Positions 15,471 through 23,655 of a stretch of 31,420 nucleotides of DNA are shown here, one piece after another; position 1 is the first letter of the stretch; the number at the start of each line of letters is the position of its first letter. The translations under genes and the position numbers were made by a program. The notes under the pieces are model-generated. The model was not told the origin of the DNA. It did no database searches and saw nothing but the letters and a program-made list of their open reading frames with translations. Source of the DNA: JBKPCD01 sp046727175 (GTDB taxonomy: Bacteria > Acidobacteriota > Vicinamibacteria > Vicinamibacterales > 2-12-FULL-66-21); NCBI GenBank assembly GCA_046727175.1, contig JBKPCD010000096.1, forward strand, positions 1 to 31,420, given 5' to 3'.

Positions 15471-16376
15471 ATGATCAGCGGCCGGCGCCGGTCGGTCATC
15501 TTCTTCACTGCGTTCGGTATCTGTCTCGTCGCTCTCGCTGTCGCGCTCAACGTCAGCTGGATCGTCCTCAACTGGCGTCTGGGCGTGCTGGCGATCCTCG
15601 GCGTCATCTTCTTCGTGCTGATCATCGCCGGGATGGTTCTGAACACCATCTTTCTCGTGCGCGAAATCCGGCGCAACGAGCAGCACGACTCGTTCATCAA
15701 CGCCGTCACCCACGAGCTCAAGACGCCGGTCGCGTCGATTCGGCTCTACCTGCAGACGCTCCAGACCCGTCCGCTCGCCGAAGAAAGGCGACAGGAGTTC
15801 TACCGGATCATGCTCGACGACAGCGACCGACTGCTGAGCACGATCGAGCAGGTGCTACGCGCCGGAAGCACAGGCTCCCGGCTTCGCCGGATTGCGCGCG
15901 CGCGGCTCGATCTCGCGGACATCGTTCACGAGTCCGTGGAGCTGGCGCGGAGGCGCTTCCGGCTCGATGACGAGGCCCTTGTTTACGAGAATCACATCTC
16001 CAACGGTCGTCCGATCGTGCTTGGCGACGCCGACGAGCTGAAGGCGGCGGTGTGGAACTTGATCGACAACGCGATCAAGTACTCCGCTAGCAACGTGCAC
16101 GTCCGCGTTGTGGTGCACGACCTGGAGAATCAGCGGCTCGCGGTCCGCGTGATCGATCAGGGTGTGGGCATCTCGCCGCTGGAGCTCAAGCGCATCTTCC
16201 GTCGCTTCTATCGAATTCCAGCCGGGATGGCGATTCGTGCGAAGGGCAGCGGCCTCGGTTTGTTCATCGTCCGCTCGGTCGCGCGCAGGCACGGAGGACG
16301 GGCCTTCGCGGAGAGCGACGGTACGGGCCGCGGAAGCACCTTCACGATTCTGCTGCCGCGGGCGGCGGAGGCATGA
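15471..16376 (+). CDS. Sensor histidine kinase with two TM helices and no periplasmic domain
   Basis: 301-aa HisKA-type kinase. Two adjacent membrane helices (about 7-30 and 36-60) are joined by a loop of only a few residues, so the signal is probably sensed in the membrane. The H-box is FINAVTHELKTP (His about 81). The N-box is WNLIDNAIKYS (about 195), G1 is DQGVGI (about 229) and G2 is GSGLGLF (about 259). All ATP-binding elements look intact. The stop overlaps the regulator start as ATGA (16373-16376), so the pair is translationally coupled. The gene follows the desaturase, suggesting it senses membrane order or lipid packing. That link is inference. Confidence 0.93.
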   Translation: MISGRRRSVIFFTAFGICLVALAVALNVSWIVLNWRLGVLAILGVIFFVLIIAGMVLNTIFLVREIRRNEQHDSFINAVTHELKTPVASIRLYLQTLQTRPLAEERRQEFYRIMLDDSDRLLSTIEQVLRAGSTGSRLRRIARARLDLADIVHESVELARRRFRLDDEALVYENHISNGRPIVLGDADELKAAVWNLIDNAIKYSASNVHVRVVVHDLENQRLAVRVIDQGVGISPLELKRIFRRFYRIPAGMAIRAKGSGLGLFIVRSVARRHGGRAFAESDGTGRGSTFTILLPRAAEA

Positions 16377-17080
16377 ACCGTCTGACGCCGCGCATCCTGA
16401 TCGTCGAGGACGAGCAGCACCTCGCCGAAGGACTGCGATTCAATCTCGAAGCCGAAGGCTTCGCCGTCGACGTCGTCGACACCGGCGAAGCCGCGCTCGA
16501 CCGGCTGCTGGGCCCCGCGAAACAACATTTCGACCTCGTGGTGCTCGACGTCATGCTTCCGGGCAAGGACGGGTTTGCCGTCGTCGCAGAGCTGCGCGAG
16601 GCGAGACAGTTCGTTCCAGTCCTGATCCTCACCGCACGCGGACGGCCGGAAGACGTGCTCGACGGCTTTGCCGCCGGCGCAGATGACTACCTGCCCAAGC
16701 CGACCGAGCTCGCGATTCTGCTGGCACGCGCCGGCGGTCTGCTGCGCCGCACGGAGTGGCTCCGGCGCCCGGCGGATCGATATTCGTTTGCCGGCAAGAC
16801 GATCGACTTCGACACGCTCGAACTGCGCGTCGGCGATCGCGTGCTCCGGCTGACATTGATGGAGGCCAACCTTCTTCGATATCTGATCAGCCACGAAGGA
16901 CGCGCGATCTCGCGCAAGTCGATGCTCGAAGACGTCTGGGGCCTGCACGAGAACACGGATACTCGTGCCATCGACAACTTCATCGTCCGATTACGCCGAT
17001 ACATCGAGAAAGAGCCTGGGCGGCCGCAGCACCTGCTGACCGTGCGCGGTGTGGGGTACAGGTTCATCGCCAACCCATGA
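16373..17080 (+). CDS. OmpR/PhoB-family response regulator
   Basis: 235-aa regulator. The N-terminal receiver has the acidic pair VEDEQ, the phospho-acceptor in LVVLDVMLPGKDG (Asp about 57) and the conserved Lys in PKPTE (about 108). The C-terminal winged helix (about 130-232) has LTLMEANLLRYL and the recognition-region RAIDNFIVRLRRYIE, ending in VRGVGYRF. It overlaps the kinase gene by 4 bp. A likely target is the tandem CTTACA repeat before the desaturase, because this family binds 11-bp-spaced direct repeats. The 48-bp gap to convergent pcnB holds one copy of an ATCCGCG word. Confidence 0.95.
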   Translation: MNRLTPRILIVEDEQHLAEGLRFNLEAEGFAVDVVDTGEAALDRLLGPAKQHFDLVVLDVMLPGKDGFAVVAELREARQFVPVLILTARGRPEDVLDGFAAGADDYLPKPTELAILLARAGGLLRRTEWLRRPADRYSFAGKTIDFDTLELRVGDRVLRLTLMEANLLRYLISHEGRAISRKSMLEDVWGLHENTDTRAIDNFIVRLRRYIEKEPGRPQHLLTVRGVGYRFIANP

Positions 17081-17089
17081 GACGCCGAT

Positions 17090-17147
17090 ATCCGCGAGAA
17101 GCCGTCTCGTTCGAATTCGATGCGTCACCTATCCGCGTAAATCCGCG
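17090..17147. repeat. ATCCGCG word cluster overlapping the pcnB 3' end
   Basis: ATCCGCG occurs at 17090-17096, 17131-17137 and 17141-17147. The last two copies lie inside pcnB and encode its final residues and stop codon. The same word recurs at 25668-25714. Confidence 0.6.
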
Positions 17148-18454
17148 CCGCGGCGGCGCCCGCGCCGACGGCGCCGGCGGCGGAACGGAATCGGCTGGAA
17201 CGATTCGCCGGAGTGGACGTGCGGATACGTGCTCTCTGCCTGCAGCCCGCGCCAGTGAGAGACGACGTCTGGGTGATCGCCGTGGATCTCGAGCCAAGTC
17301 AGCGCTTCGTCGAGCGCGGTTCGGTGCAGCAACGCGCGGCGCGTCCGGAGCGGCGCGTCCAGATCGAGCAGGCGCGGCTGCAGCGAGAGGATCTGATGGA
17401 GGCGCTCGAGATCCCTGCGGGCGATCGGCAGCATGCCGATGTCGATACGGCGCTCGAGAGCATCGGCGGTGTATTGATTCCGGCGCCCGATCAAACCGAG
17501 TGGCAGAAGGAGCGTTCCTGCGAGGATCGCATTCGTCAGCGACTCCGGGGCGGCGCCGAATCGCCCGCGATACCGGTCGAGCCGCGCGATCGAGTGCCAC
17601 ACGTCGTCGGGTGCATCGGCCAGCTCCGGCGTAATCGCCTTGAGGAGCTTCGTCTCTCGTAGCTGCCGCATCGCTTCGCCGGCGTGACCGGAGCGCAGAA
17701 TCTTGTAGTACTCCTCGACCAGCCGTGCCGGCGCGCTGCGCGCGATTTCGTGGCGGTGAACGGCGATGGCACCGAGAATAGGCGCATCGATCGTGAACTG
17801 AAGCCGCGCGCCGAGAACGACGGCGCGCAGCATGCGGACCGGATCCTCGAGAAATCGCACGTCGGGATCGCCGATGCACCGGATCAACCCGGCGCGCAGA
17901 TCGGCAAGACCGCCGACATAGTCGATGATCGAGAACGTTCCGATGTCGTAGAAGAGCGCGTTGACCGTGAAATCTCGGCGGAACGCGTCCTCCTCCGGCG
18001 TGCCGTACGTGTTGTCCCGATAAATGAGGCGGTCGTGCGGGCGCGGGTCAGCTCGATTGCCACGATTGTCGTCGGTCGTCTCGCGTGGCTCTGCTGCGAT
18101 TGCGGGTTCTGCGGCAGCTTCGATCTCGGGCGTGACATCGGTCGTGTCGACCTGTCTGCGAAACGTCGCCACCTCGATCGTCATCGGGCCGAACTTGACG
18201 TGGGCGAGTCGGAACCGGCGTCCGATGATCCAGCAGTTCCTGAACAGCTTCTTGACCTGCTGCGGGTGCGCCGAGGTGCCGATATCGAAATCCTTCGGCC
18301 GCCGGTTGAGCAGCAGATCGCGGACGCTGCCGCCGACGAGATATGCGACGAAGTGGTGTTCGTGCAGCCGATAGAGAACCTTGAGGGCGCTGGGATCGAT
18401 GTCGCGACGCGAGATTGTGTGCGCGGAACGCGGAACGATGGTCGGCTCCACCAT
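17129..18454 (-). CDS. pcnB: Poly(A) polymerase / tRNA nucleotidyltransferase family protein
   Basis: 441-aa class II nucleotidyltransferase that adds 3' nucleotides to RNA, either poly(A) tails or tRNA CCA. The head domain has VGGSVRDLLL (about 40) and the metal-binding DFDIGT (about 53), then a long acidic insert (about 103-145) before EEDAFRRDFTVNALFYD. The RNA-binding region includes GDPDVRFLEDPVRMLRAV. The C-terminal tail is very Arg-rich (RRRRRRRGRRRG), as in PcnB proteins, which favours poly(A) polymerase over CCA-adding enzyme. A perfect TATAAT lies 8 nt before the ATG. The extreme C-terminus is encoded by a word repeat. Confidence 0.88.
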   Translation of the reverse strand: MVEPTIVPRSAHTISRRDIDPSALKVLYRLHEHHFVAYLVGGSVRDLLLNRRPKDFDIGTSAHPQQVKKLFRNCWIIGRRFRLAHVKFGPMTIEVATFRRQVDTTDVTPEIEAAAEPAIAAEPRETTDDNRGNRADPRPHDRLIYRDNTYGTPEEDAFRRDFTVNALFYDIGTFSIIDYVGGLADLRAGLIRCIGDPDVRFLEDPVRMLRAVVLGARLQFTIDAPILGAIAVHRHEIARSAPARLVEEYYKILRSGHAGEAMRQLRETKLLKAITPELADAPDDVWHSIARLDRYRGRFGAAPESLTNAILAGTLLLPLGLIGRRNQYTADALERRIDIGMLPIARRDLERLHQILSLQPRLLDLDAPLRTRRALLHRTALDEALTWLEIHGDHPDVVSHWRGLQAESTYPHVHSGESFQPIPFRRRRRRRGRRRGADLRG

Positions 18455-18462
18455 CGCTCGCG

Positions 18463-18468
18463 ATTATA
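18463..18468 (-). promoter_or_regulatory. Perfect -10 TATAAT before pcnB
   Basis: Read on the minus strand, TATAAT is followed by 8 nt and then the ATG at 18454, which places the transcription start at the start codon. No SD is present and no good -35 at 17 bp. Confidence 0.6.
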
Positions 18469-18538
18469 ACATCAGAGTTCGGGAATGCGCGAGTAAATAA
18501 CTGAAAATATTAGGGTTAGGGCGAGCTCCGCTGTGTGT

Positions 18539-18544
18539 TACCAT
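18539..18544 (+). promoter_or_regulatory. -10-like TACCAT before the TPR gene
   Basis: TACCAT ends 6 nt before the ATG at 18551, and no SD is visible. This is the same geometry as at several other genes here. Confidence 0.4.
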
Positions 18545-18550
18545 CGCACG

Positions 18551-19348
18551 ATGCGACCGCTAATCGTCGCCCTTGTCGCGCTGGCGTCGGTTGTGCGCGT
18601 CGACGCTGCCGACCCCCTGGCCGAGGCCCGCAGGCTGTACAACGCGGGTCAGTACGAGAACGCCGCTCGCATGGCAAAGGAGGCGCTTGCGGTACCGGCT
18701 CTTGGCGATTCGGCGCGCATTGTCCTTGGGCGCGTTTTTCTGGAGCGGTTTCGCCAGACGGCGAGCGCCGAAGATCTGAACGCCGCGCGAGACGCCTTCC
18801 GCAATGTGGATCCGCAGGCGCTCGACAACCGCGATCAACTCGAGCTGACGGTCGGCCTCGGCGAGACGCTCTATCTCGAAGATCGTTTCGGCGCAGCCGC
18901 GCAGCTGTTCGAGACGGTACTTGATCGCGCGGGGGTCCTCGGTCCCGGCGCCCACGACCGCGTACTCGACTGGTGGGCGACGGCGGTCGACCGTCAGGCG
19001 CAGTTACAGCCACCCGATCAACGTGGCCCAGCCTACGCGCGGGTCCTCGACCGGATGCGGCTCGAGCTCGCTCGCGACCCGGTATCGACGCCCGCCAGCT
19101 ACTGGTTGACCGCGGCGGCGCGCGGCAGTGGTGATCTCGATCTCGCGTGGCACTCCGCCGCCGCGGGTTGGGTCCGCGCCGGCTTCGCACGCGATCGTGG
19201 CGCGGCCCTGCGCGCGGATCTCGATCGGTTCGTTTTGCAGGCGATCATTCCCGAACGCGCCGCGAAGCTCCAGATTCGCGACACGCGTCAGGCGCAGAGC
19301 GGGATGATCAGCGAGTGGGAAGCGTTCAAGGCGAACTGGAGCAAATGA
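18551..19348 (+). CDS. Exported TPR-like protein of unknown role
   Basis: 265-aa protein. A short signal peptide (MRPLIVALVALASVVRVDAA) is followed by helical repeat sequence with TPR features (AEARRLYNAGQYENAARMAK, then LYLEDRFGAAAQLFETVL). No catalytic motif is seen. A GTG at 18533 would add six residues, but ATG 18551 begins the signal peptide cleanly and has a -10-like box 6 nt upstream. It is divergent from pcnB with a 96-bp shared upstream region and convergent with polA. It probably acts as a periplasmic protein-interaction module. Confidence 0.75.
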   Translation: MRPLIVALVALASVVRVDAADPLAEARRLYNAGQYENAARMAKEALAVPALGDSARIVLGRVFLERFRQTASAEDLNAARDAFRNVDPQALDNRDQLELTVGLGETLYLEDRFGAAAQLFETVLDRAGVLGPGAHDRVLDWWATAVDRQAQLQPPDQRGPAYARVLDRMRLELARDPVSTPASYWLTAAARGSGDLDLAWHSAAAGWVRAGFARDRGAALRADLDRFVLQAIIPERAAKLQIRDTRQAQSGMISEWEAFKANWSK

Positions 19349-19359
19349 CGCCACAAAGA

Positions 19360-19428
19360 AAGTCAGAAGTCGGGCTTCAGTGCTTCGTTCCCTCTTATCT
19401 CGTTCTTCCTACTTCGTACTTCTGACTT
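19360..19428. terminator. Inverted repeat between convergent TPR and polA genes
   Basis: AAGTCAGAAGT (19360-19370) is the exact complement of ACTTCTGACTT (19418-19428), with smaller complementary words (CTTCGTACTTC) between and after. Its place between two stop codons suits a bidirectional terminator. The loop is long and no strong T-tract follows. Confidence 0.5.
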
Positions 19429-19434
19429 CGTACT

Positions 19435-22158
19435 TCATTTGGCGTCGTTCCAGTTCTCGCCGATCCCGACGTCGGCAGTGAGCGGCACGTTCAGTCTGAC
19501 CGCCCCCTCCATCACCTCGCGGAGGTGTTTCGACGCTTCCTCGGCGGCTTCGGCCGGTGCCTCGAAGAGGAGCTCGTCGTGCACGGTGAGGATCATCTTT
19601 ACGCCGCCCGCGATCTTCGGCAGGGCCGCGTGAACGTCGATCATCGCGCGCTTCAGGATGTCCGCCGCGGTCCCCTGAATCGGAAAGTTCACCGCGCGCC
19701 GTTCGGCCTCGCCGCGAAGCTGGAAATTCCTGCTGTTGACGTCCGGCACGAGCCGGCGCCTTCCGAACATCGTCTTGACGACACCGGTCTGCCTCGCGTT
19801 CTCGAGAAGGCCATCGATGAACTTGCGAACGGCGGGGAATCCCGCGAAGTACGCGTCGATGAACGCCTGCGCTTCCTGACGGGAGACGCCGATGTCGCGG
19901 GCGAGCGTGAATGCCTGCTTTCCGTAGAGCAGCGCGTAGTTGATGATCTTCGATCGACGTCGCAGCTCGTGCCTGCTCAGACCACTGTTGGCACCAAAGA
20001 CTTTCAGTGCTGTCTGATCGTGGATGTCGTCCCCGCGCTGAAACGCGGTCACGAGCGCCCCGTCGCCTGACAAATGCGCAAGGACGCGCAGCTCGATCTG
20101 CGAGTAATCGGCCGAAATCAGCACGTGACCTGGCTCCGCGACGAACGCCCGCCGAATCTCGCGTCCGACTTCCGTTCGGATCGGGATGTTCTGCAGGTTC
20201 GGATCGCTGCTGCTCAATCGCCCCGTTGCGGCGACCGCCTGGTTGAAACAGGTGTGCACGCGTCCCGTCGCCGGATGGACGAGCTGCGGCAGCGCATCGA
20301 TGTACGTGCCCTTCAGCTTCTGAAGGCCGCGCCACTCGAGAATCAGGCTCGGCAGTTCGTGCGTCAGCGCGAGCTCCTCGAGGACCTCGAAGGCGGTCGA
20401 CTGTGCTTTCGTTTTCGTCGTTCGGCGGATAGTCTCCGTCCTCAAACCGAGCTTGTCGAAGAGAATCTCGGACAGCTTTTTGGGCGAGTTGATGTTGAAC
20501 TCTTCGCCCGAAAGCTCGTAAACGCGCGACGCAAGACGATCGAGCTCCTGCTCGACACGCGCTGACTGCGCCTGCAAGGTCGGCCCGTCGATTCGCACGC
20601 CGGCCCGCTCGATATCCACCAGGACTGGAATCAGCGGGCGCTCGAGCTCGAGGTAGAGCGGCTCGAGTTGCTCGTTTCGAAGCAGGTCGCGCAGCGTGCC
20701 CGATAGCTGCAACGGCAGGTCGGCGCGCTCGCCTGCGTAATCGAGCGCTGCTTCGACTGGCAAGGATGCGAACGAGATCGATTTGGCGCCGCGGCCGCAC
20801 ACATCCTCTTCGCGCAGCGCTTTGTACCCGCCGTGCTCGAGGGCGAGGTCCTCGAGCGGATGCGACGATCTCGTCGCATCGAGCAGGTAGCTGGCGATCA
20901 TCGTGTCGGTCTCGATTCCCCGGAGCTCGATCCCGTGCTGCGCGAGCACGATGGCGTCGAACTTCAGGTCGTGGCCGATTTTCCTCACACGCTCGTCCTC
21001 GAAGATCGGTTTGAGCGCCGCGATCGCCGTGGCGAGCTCGACGCCCTCTCTTCCGCCTGCCTGCGCGTCTCCGAAGAGCCCAGTGCTCTGGGCCTCGCCC
21101 CTGATCGGCACGTAGCGCGCCTGCCGCTTCGCAACGGAGAACGAGAGGCCGACGATGTGCGCCCTCATGGCCGCGGGGGCATCGGGAAGGACGCGAAAGG
21201 CGAACTGGCCGGCCTGACGCAGGGAATCCGCAAGCGCCTCGACCTCGTCAGCGGGGCGCAGGACGGCGTAGTCCTTGCCGACCGTGTCCGCAGTCGGCGC
21301 GTACTCCATGACGAGCGATCGGAATCCGAGACGCGTGAAGAGCTCGAAGCAGCGCTCGCGCGAGGCCCCACGATGCCGGAGCGACTCGGGCTGGAACTCC
21401 ACCGGAACGTCGGTCCGAATCCGTGCGAGCTCGCGGCTCTGCCGCGCGTCCTCTGCGTGCGCCAGGAGCCCCTCGCGGTAGCGTTTGTTCGTCACCTCGG
21501 TCGCGTGCGCAAGGAGCTCGTCGAGCGATCCGTAGCTCGCGATCAGATCGCGTGCCCCTTTTTCGCCGATGCCGGGCACCCCTTTGATGTTGTCGATCGA
21601 ATCCCCCATCAGCGCGAGCACGTCGACGACCTGCGAAGGAAAAACCCCGAACTTGTCTTTCACGGCCGCCGCATCGAACCAGGCGCCGTCGTCGCGGGGG
21701 TTGTACACCTTGATACCGTCGTGCACGAGCTGAAAGAAATCCTTGTCGCCGGTAACGATGGCCACTTCGAATCTGGCCTCGACGGCCTTTTGCGCGAGCG
21801 TGCCGATGACGTCGTCCGCCTCGAATCGTTCTGATGTGAGGATTGGAACGCCCAGCGCCTCGCAGGCTTCGTGCACCCACGGGATCTGTTCCGCAAGGTC
21901 CGGTGGCATTGGCGCGCGATTCGCCTTGTAATCGGTGACGAGCTGATCTCGAAACGTCGGTCCTGCCAGATCGAAAGATGCAGCCAGATACGCAGGATGG
22001 TGGTCCTGGATCAGTTTCCGGAGCATCGTGACGAAGATGTACACCGCGTGCGTGGACTTTCCGCTGGGTCCGGTCAGGCCTGACCCGCGCATCGCGTGGT
22101 ACGCGCGGTACATCTGCGAGCTGCCGTCGATGAGGAACAGACGTTCACGTGTGGACAT
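19435..22158 (-). CDS. polA: DNA polymerase I, proofreading domain apparently inactive
   Basis: 907-aa polymerase for Okazaki-fragment processing and repair synthesis. The 5'-3' exonuclease (about 1-290) is intact (VTGDKDFFQLV, LMGDSIDNIKGVPGIGEKGA). The 3'-5' exonuclease-like domain (about 310-500) keeps HDLKFD (about 396). Its ExoI region reads FAFRVLP where FAFDTET is expected, and ExoIII reads YAGERAD where YAAEDAD is expected, so three of four metal-binding acidic residues are lost. The polymerase domain has motif A DYSQIELR (about 683), an O-helix RRRSKIINYALLYG with Tyr741 at the E. coli Phe762 position, and motif C VHDELLFE (about 859). It is convergent with the TPR gene and divergent from the 22216 gene. 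Confidence 0.97.
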   Translation of the reverse strand: MSTRERLFLIDGSSQMYRAYHAMRGSGLTGPSGKSTHAVYIFVTMLRKLIQDHHPAYLAASFDLAGPTFRDQLVTDYKANRAPMPPDLAEQIPWVHEACEALGVPILTSERFEADDVIGTLAQKAVEARFEVAIVTGDKDFFQLVHDGIKVYNPRDDGAWFDAAAVKDKFGVFPSQVVDVLALMGDSIDNIKGVPGIGEKGARDLIASYGSLDELLAHATEVTNKRYREGLLAHAEDARQSRELARIRTDVPVEFQPESLRHRGASRERCFELFTRLGFRSLVMEYAPTADTVGKDYAVLRPADEVEALADSLRQAGQFAFRVLPDAPAAMRAHIVGLSFSVAKRQARYVPIRGEAQSTGLFGDAQAGGREGVELATAIAALKPIFEDERVRKIGHDLKFDAIVLAQHGIELRGIETDTMIASYLLDATRSSHPLEDLALEHGGYKALREEDVCGRGAKSISFASLPVEAALDYAGERADLPLQLSGTLRDLLRNEQLEPLYLELERPLIPVLVDIERAGVRIDGPTLQAQSARVEQELDRLASRVYELSGEEFNINSPKKLSEILFDKLGLRTETIRRTTKTKAQSTAFEVLEELALTHELPSLILEWRGLQKLKGTYIDALPQLVHPATGRVHTCFNQAVAATGRLSSSDPNLQNIPIRTEVGREIRRAFVAEPGHVLISADYSQIELRVLAHLSGDGALVTAFQRGDDIHDQTALKVFGANSGLSRHELRRRSKIINYALLYGKQAFTLARDIGVSRQEAQAFIDAYFAGFPAVRKFIDGLLENARQTGVVKTMFGRRRLVPDVNSRNFQLRGEAERRAVNFPIQGTAADILKRAMIDVHAALPKIAGGVKMILTVHDELLFEAPAEAAEEASKHLREVMEGAVRLNVPLTADVGIGENWNDAK

Positions 22159-22202
22159 TGAAGATCGGACGCCCTGGCGGGGTGAAACTCGAAAGCCCAG
22201 TA

Positions 22203-22208
22203 TATCAT
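22203..22208 (+). promoter_or_regulatory. -10-like TATCAT before the 22216 gene
   Basis: TATCAT is followed by 7 nt and then the ATG at 22216. It lies in the 57-bp region shared with divergent polA. Confidence 0.4.
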
Positions 22209-22215
22209 TCGAAGA

Positions 22216-23004
22216 ATGTCGGCCTCGGTGAGACGAACGCTGCTGGTGCTCTTCGTCACGTGCGCCTTTGCGTGCGGCGGCGCTTTTTTTGGCAGGCAGT
22301 ACGAATACGACGAAGAGCTGTACCTTTCGACGGATGGCTCGGCGAACGTCGTCGTCAACGCCTCGATTCCTGCGCTGATTGCGCTGCGTGGGCTTCAGCT
22401 CGATTCGGGTCCATCGGCGCCCGTCGATCGCTCGGCGATTCGAGCCGCGTACGAATCACCGCTGACGCAGGTCACAGGTATCAGCAGCTGGCGTCGGTAC
22501 GGACGACAATTCGTCCAGGTGCGCGTCACGGTGAGCGATATTCGGCAGCTGTCGTCGGTGCCGCCGTTCTCCTGGTCACGCTACGAGCTGATGGAGAAGG
22601 ATGGACAACGCGTCTTTCGGCAGACGGTCGAATCGTCTGCGTTCAAACCGGGAACGCTGAAGAACGTCGGGTGGACGGGCACGGAGCTGGTTGGCTTCCG
22701 GCTTCATCTGCCCTCCGCAATCCTCTGGCACAACGCGCGCGACGTCGAAACCGGCAAGGAGAGCCAGGTTCAGCGCGGCAACATTCTGGCGTGGGACCAG
22801 TCGCTCGCGGATCGCCTCGACGGGCGACCCGTGAGCATCGAAGTGCGGACCGGCAGGGACTCGATTCTGTCCCGGACCCTGGGGCTGTTTGCGGGTGCGT
22901 TTCTCGCCGCTGTGCTCCTGCTGGTCTTCCTCACCTGGATGATGTTCCGGAGAGGTAAGAAAAACGTTGTTGGCGGACTTCCGCATCCGTCCGTAGATCG
23001 TTGA
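22216..23004 (+). CDS. Membrane-anchored extracytoplasmic protein of unknown function
   Basis: 262-aa protein. The N-terminus is a signal sequence ending in a lipobox-like AFAC (LLVLFVTCAFACGG), so it may be a lipoprotein. The body (about 25-225) is predicted mainly beta (LYLSTDGSANVVVNASI, FVQVRVTVSDIRQL, VGFRLHLPSAI). A strong C-terminal TM helix (about 226-250, LFAGAFLAAVLLLVFLTWMM) ends with a basic stop-transfer RRGKK. The layout resembles LppM-like proteins, but I cannot assign a family. Its last 74 bp overlap the 3' end of the convergent BON gene. Confidence 0.75.
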   Translation: MSASVRRTLLVLFVTCAFACGGAFFGRQYEYDEELYLSTDGSANVVVNASIPALIALRGLQLDSGPSAPVDRSAIRAAYESPLTQVTGISSWRRYGRQFVQVRVTVSDIRQLSSVPPFSWSRYELMEKDGQRVFRQTVESSAFKPGTLKNVGWTGTELVGFRLHLPSAILWHNARDVETGKESQVQRGNILAWDQSLADRLDGRPVSIEVRTGRDSILSRTLGLFAGAFLAAVLLLVFLTWMMFRRGKKNVVGGLPHPSVDR

Positions 23005-23542
23005 CCACCTCGAGCTCGCCGAACCCCGTCGCCAGGGAACGCGCGAGCATCCGCTCGACATTGCTGTTGACGACGCCGGTGAGCGTGACGCGCCCGCGGT
23101 CCACGATGACGTGAATCGGCGGGTTCGCCATCGCGGCGTAGTTCCAGAACGACGGATTGCCGTAAATCGCCCGCGCAATCCGGTATCGCAGCTCCTCGTC
23201 GAATGGAGAGACGGACAGCACGTCGATCTGATTCTGCACTTCGCGCACGCCATCGATCTTCGCGACTTGCCTGCCGAGGTCGTCCTTCTTGTACGGCATC
23301 GTCACTTTTCCGGTGAGCGTGACAACCCCGTTCTCGACCTGCACGCTCACGTCGTCGAAGATCGTGTAGCGTGTGTACGAATTGACCTGTTTGGCGATTT
23401 CGTCGGCCACCTGCAGGTCGGTGATGCCTTGCGCGGACGCGGCGGTGGCCATCGTGAGCAGCGCGATGGCAACCAGGGGCCCCACCGAGCGGAAAATGCG
23501 CAGCGTCGTGGGAATCCACGCAGCTGAGTGTCTGAGAGACAT
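22931..23542 (-). CDS. Periplasmic protein with two BON domains
   Basis: 203-aa exported protein. The ATG at 23542 (MSLRHSAAW) is chosen because GGAGGT lies 8 nt upstream and the signal peptide follows (LVAIALLTMATAASAQ). The first BON domain (about 38-105) shows the pattern VQVENGVVTLTGKVTMPYKK, then AKIDGVREVQNQIDVLSVSP. The second (about 110-185) shows HVIVDRGRVTLTGVVNSNVE. BON domains bind phospholipid or membrane surfaces and occur in OsmY-like envelope stress proteins. A near-consensus sigma-54 promoter lies about 115-130 bp upstream, so expression is probably controlled by an enhancer-binding protein. The 3' end overlaps the convergent gene by 74 bp. Confidence 0.88.
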   Translation of the reverse strand: MSLRHSAAWIPTTLRIFRSVGPLVAIALLTMATAASAQGITDLQVADEIAKQVNSYTRYTIFDDVSVQVENGVVTLTGKVTMPYKKDDLGRQVAKIDGVREVQNQIDVLSVSPFDEELRYRIARAIYGNPSFWNYAAMANPPIHVIVDRGRVTLTGVVNSNVERMLARSLATGFGELEVVNDLRTDAEVRQQRFSYLSGTSSR

Positions 23543-23618
23543 GGACCCAAACCTCCGACCGCCATGTCCGCCCTCGTCCGCACTCGTAGTGTGATGCGAG
23601 GCTCCAGTTCTGGCGGCC

Positions 23619-23636
23619 ACCGGCAGGCGTGCCGGT
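23619..23636. repeat. Perfect hairpin ACCGGCA / TGCCGGT
   Basis: Seven paired bases with a GGCG loop, within the predicted 5' UTR of the BON gene downstream of the sigma-54 start site. It could affect mRNA stability or translation. Confidence 0.55.
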
Positions 23637-23655
23637 CGTCACGGCCCCTTACAGC

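Noticed and set aside
18510..18521. Telomere-like TTAGGGTTAGGG
   Set aside because: Only two units in a short pcnB/TPR intergenic region. This is chance in a bacterial chromosome.
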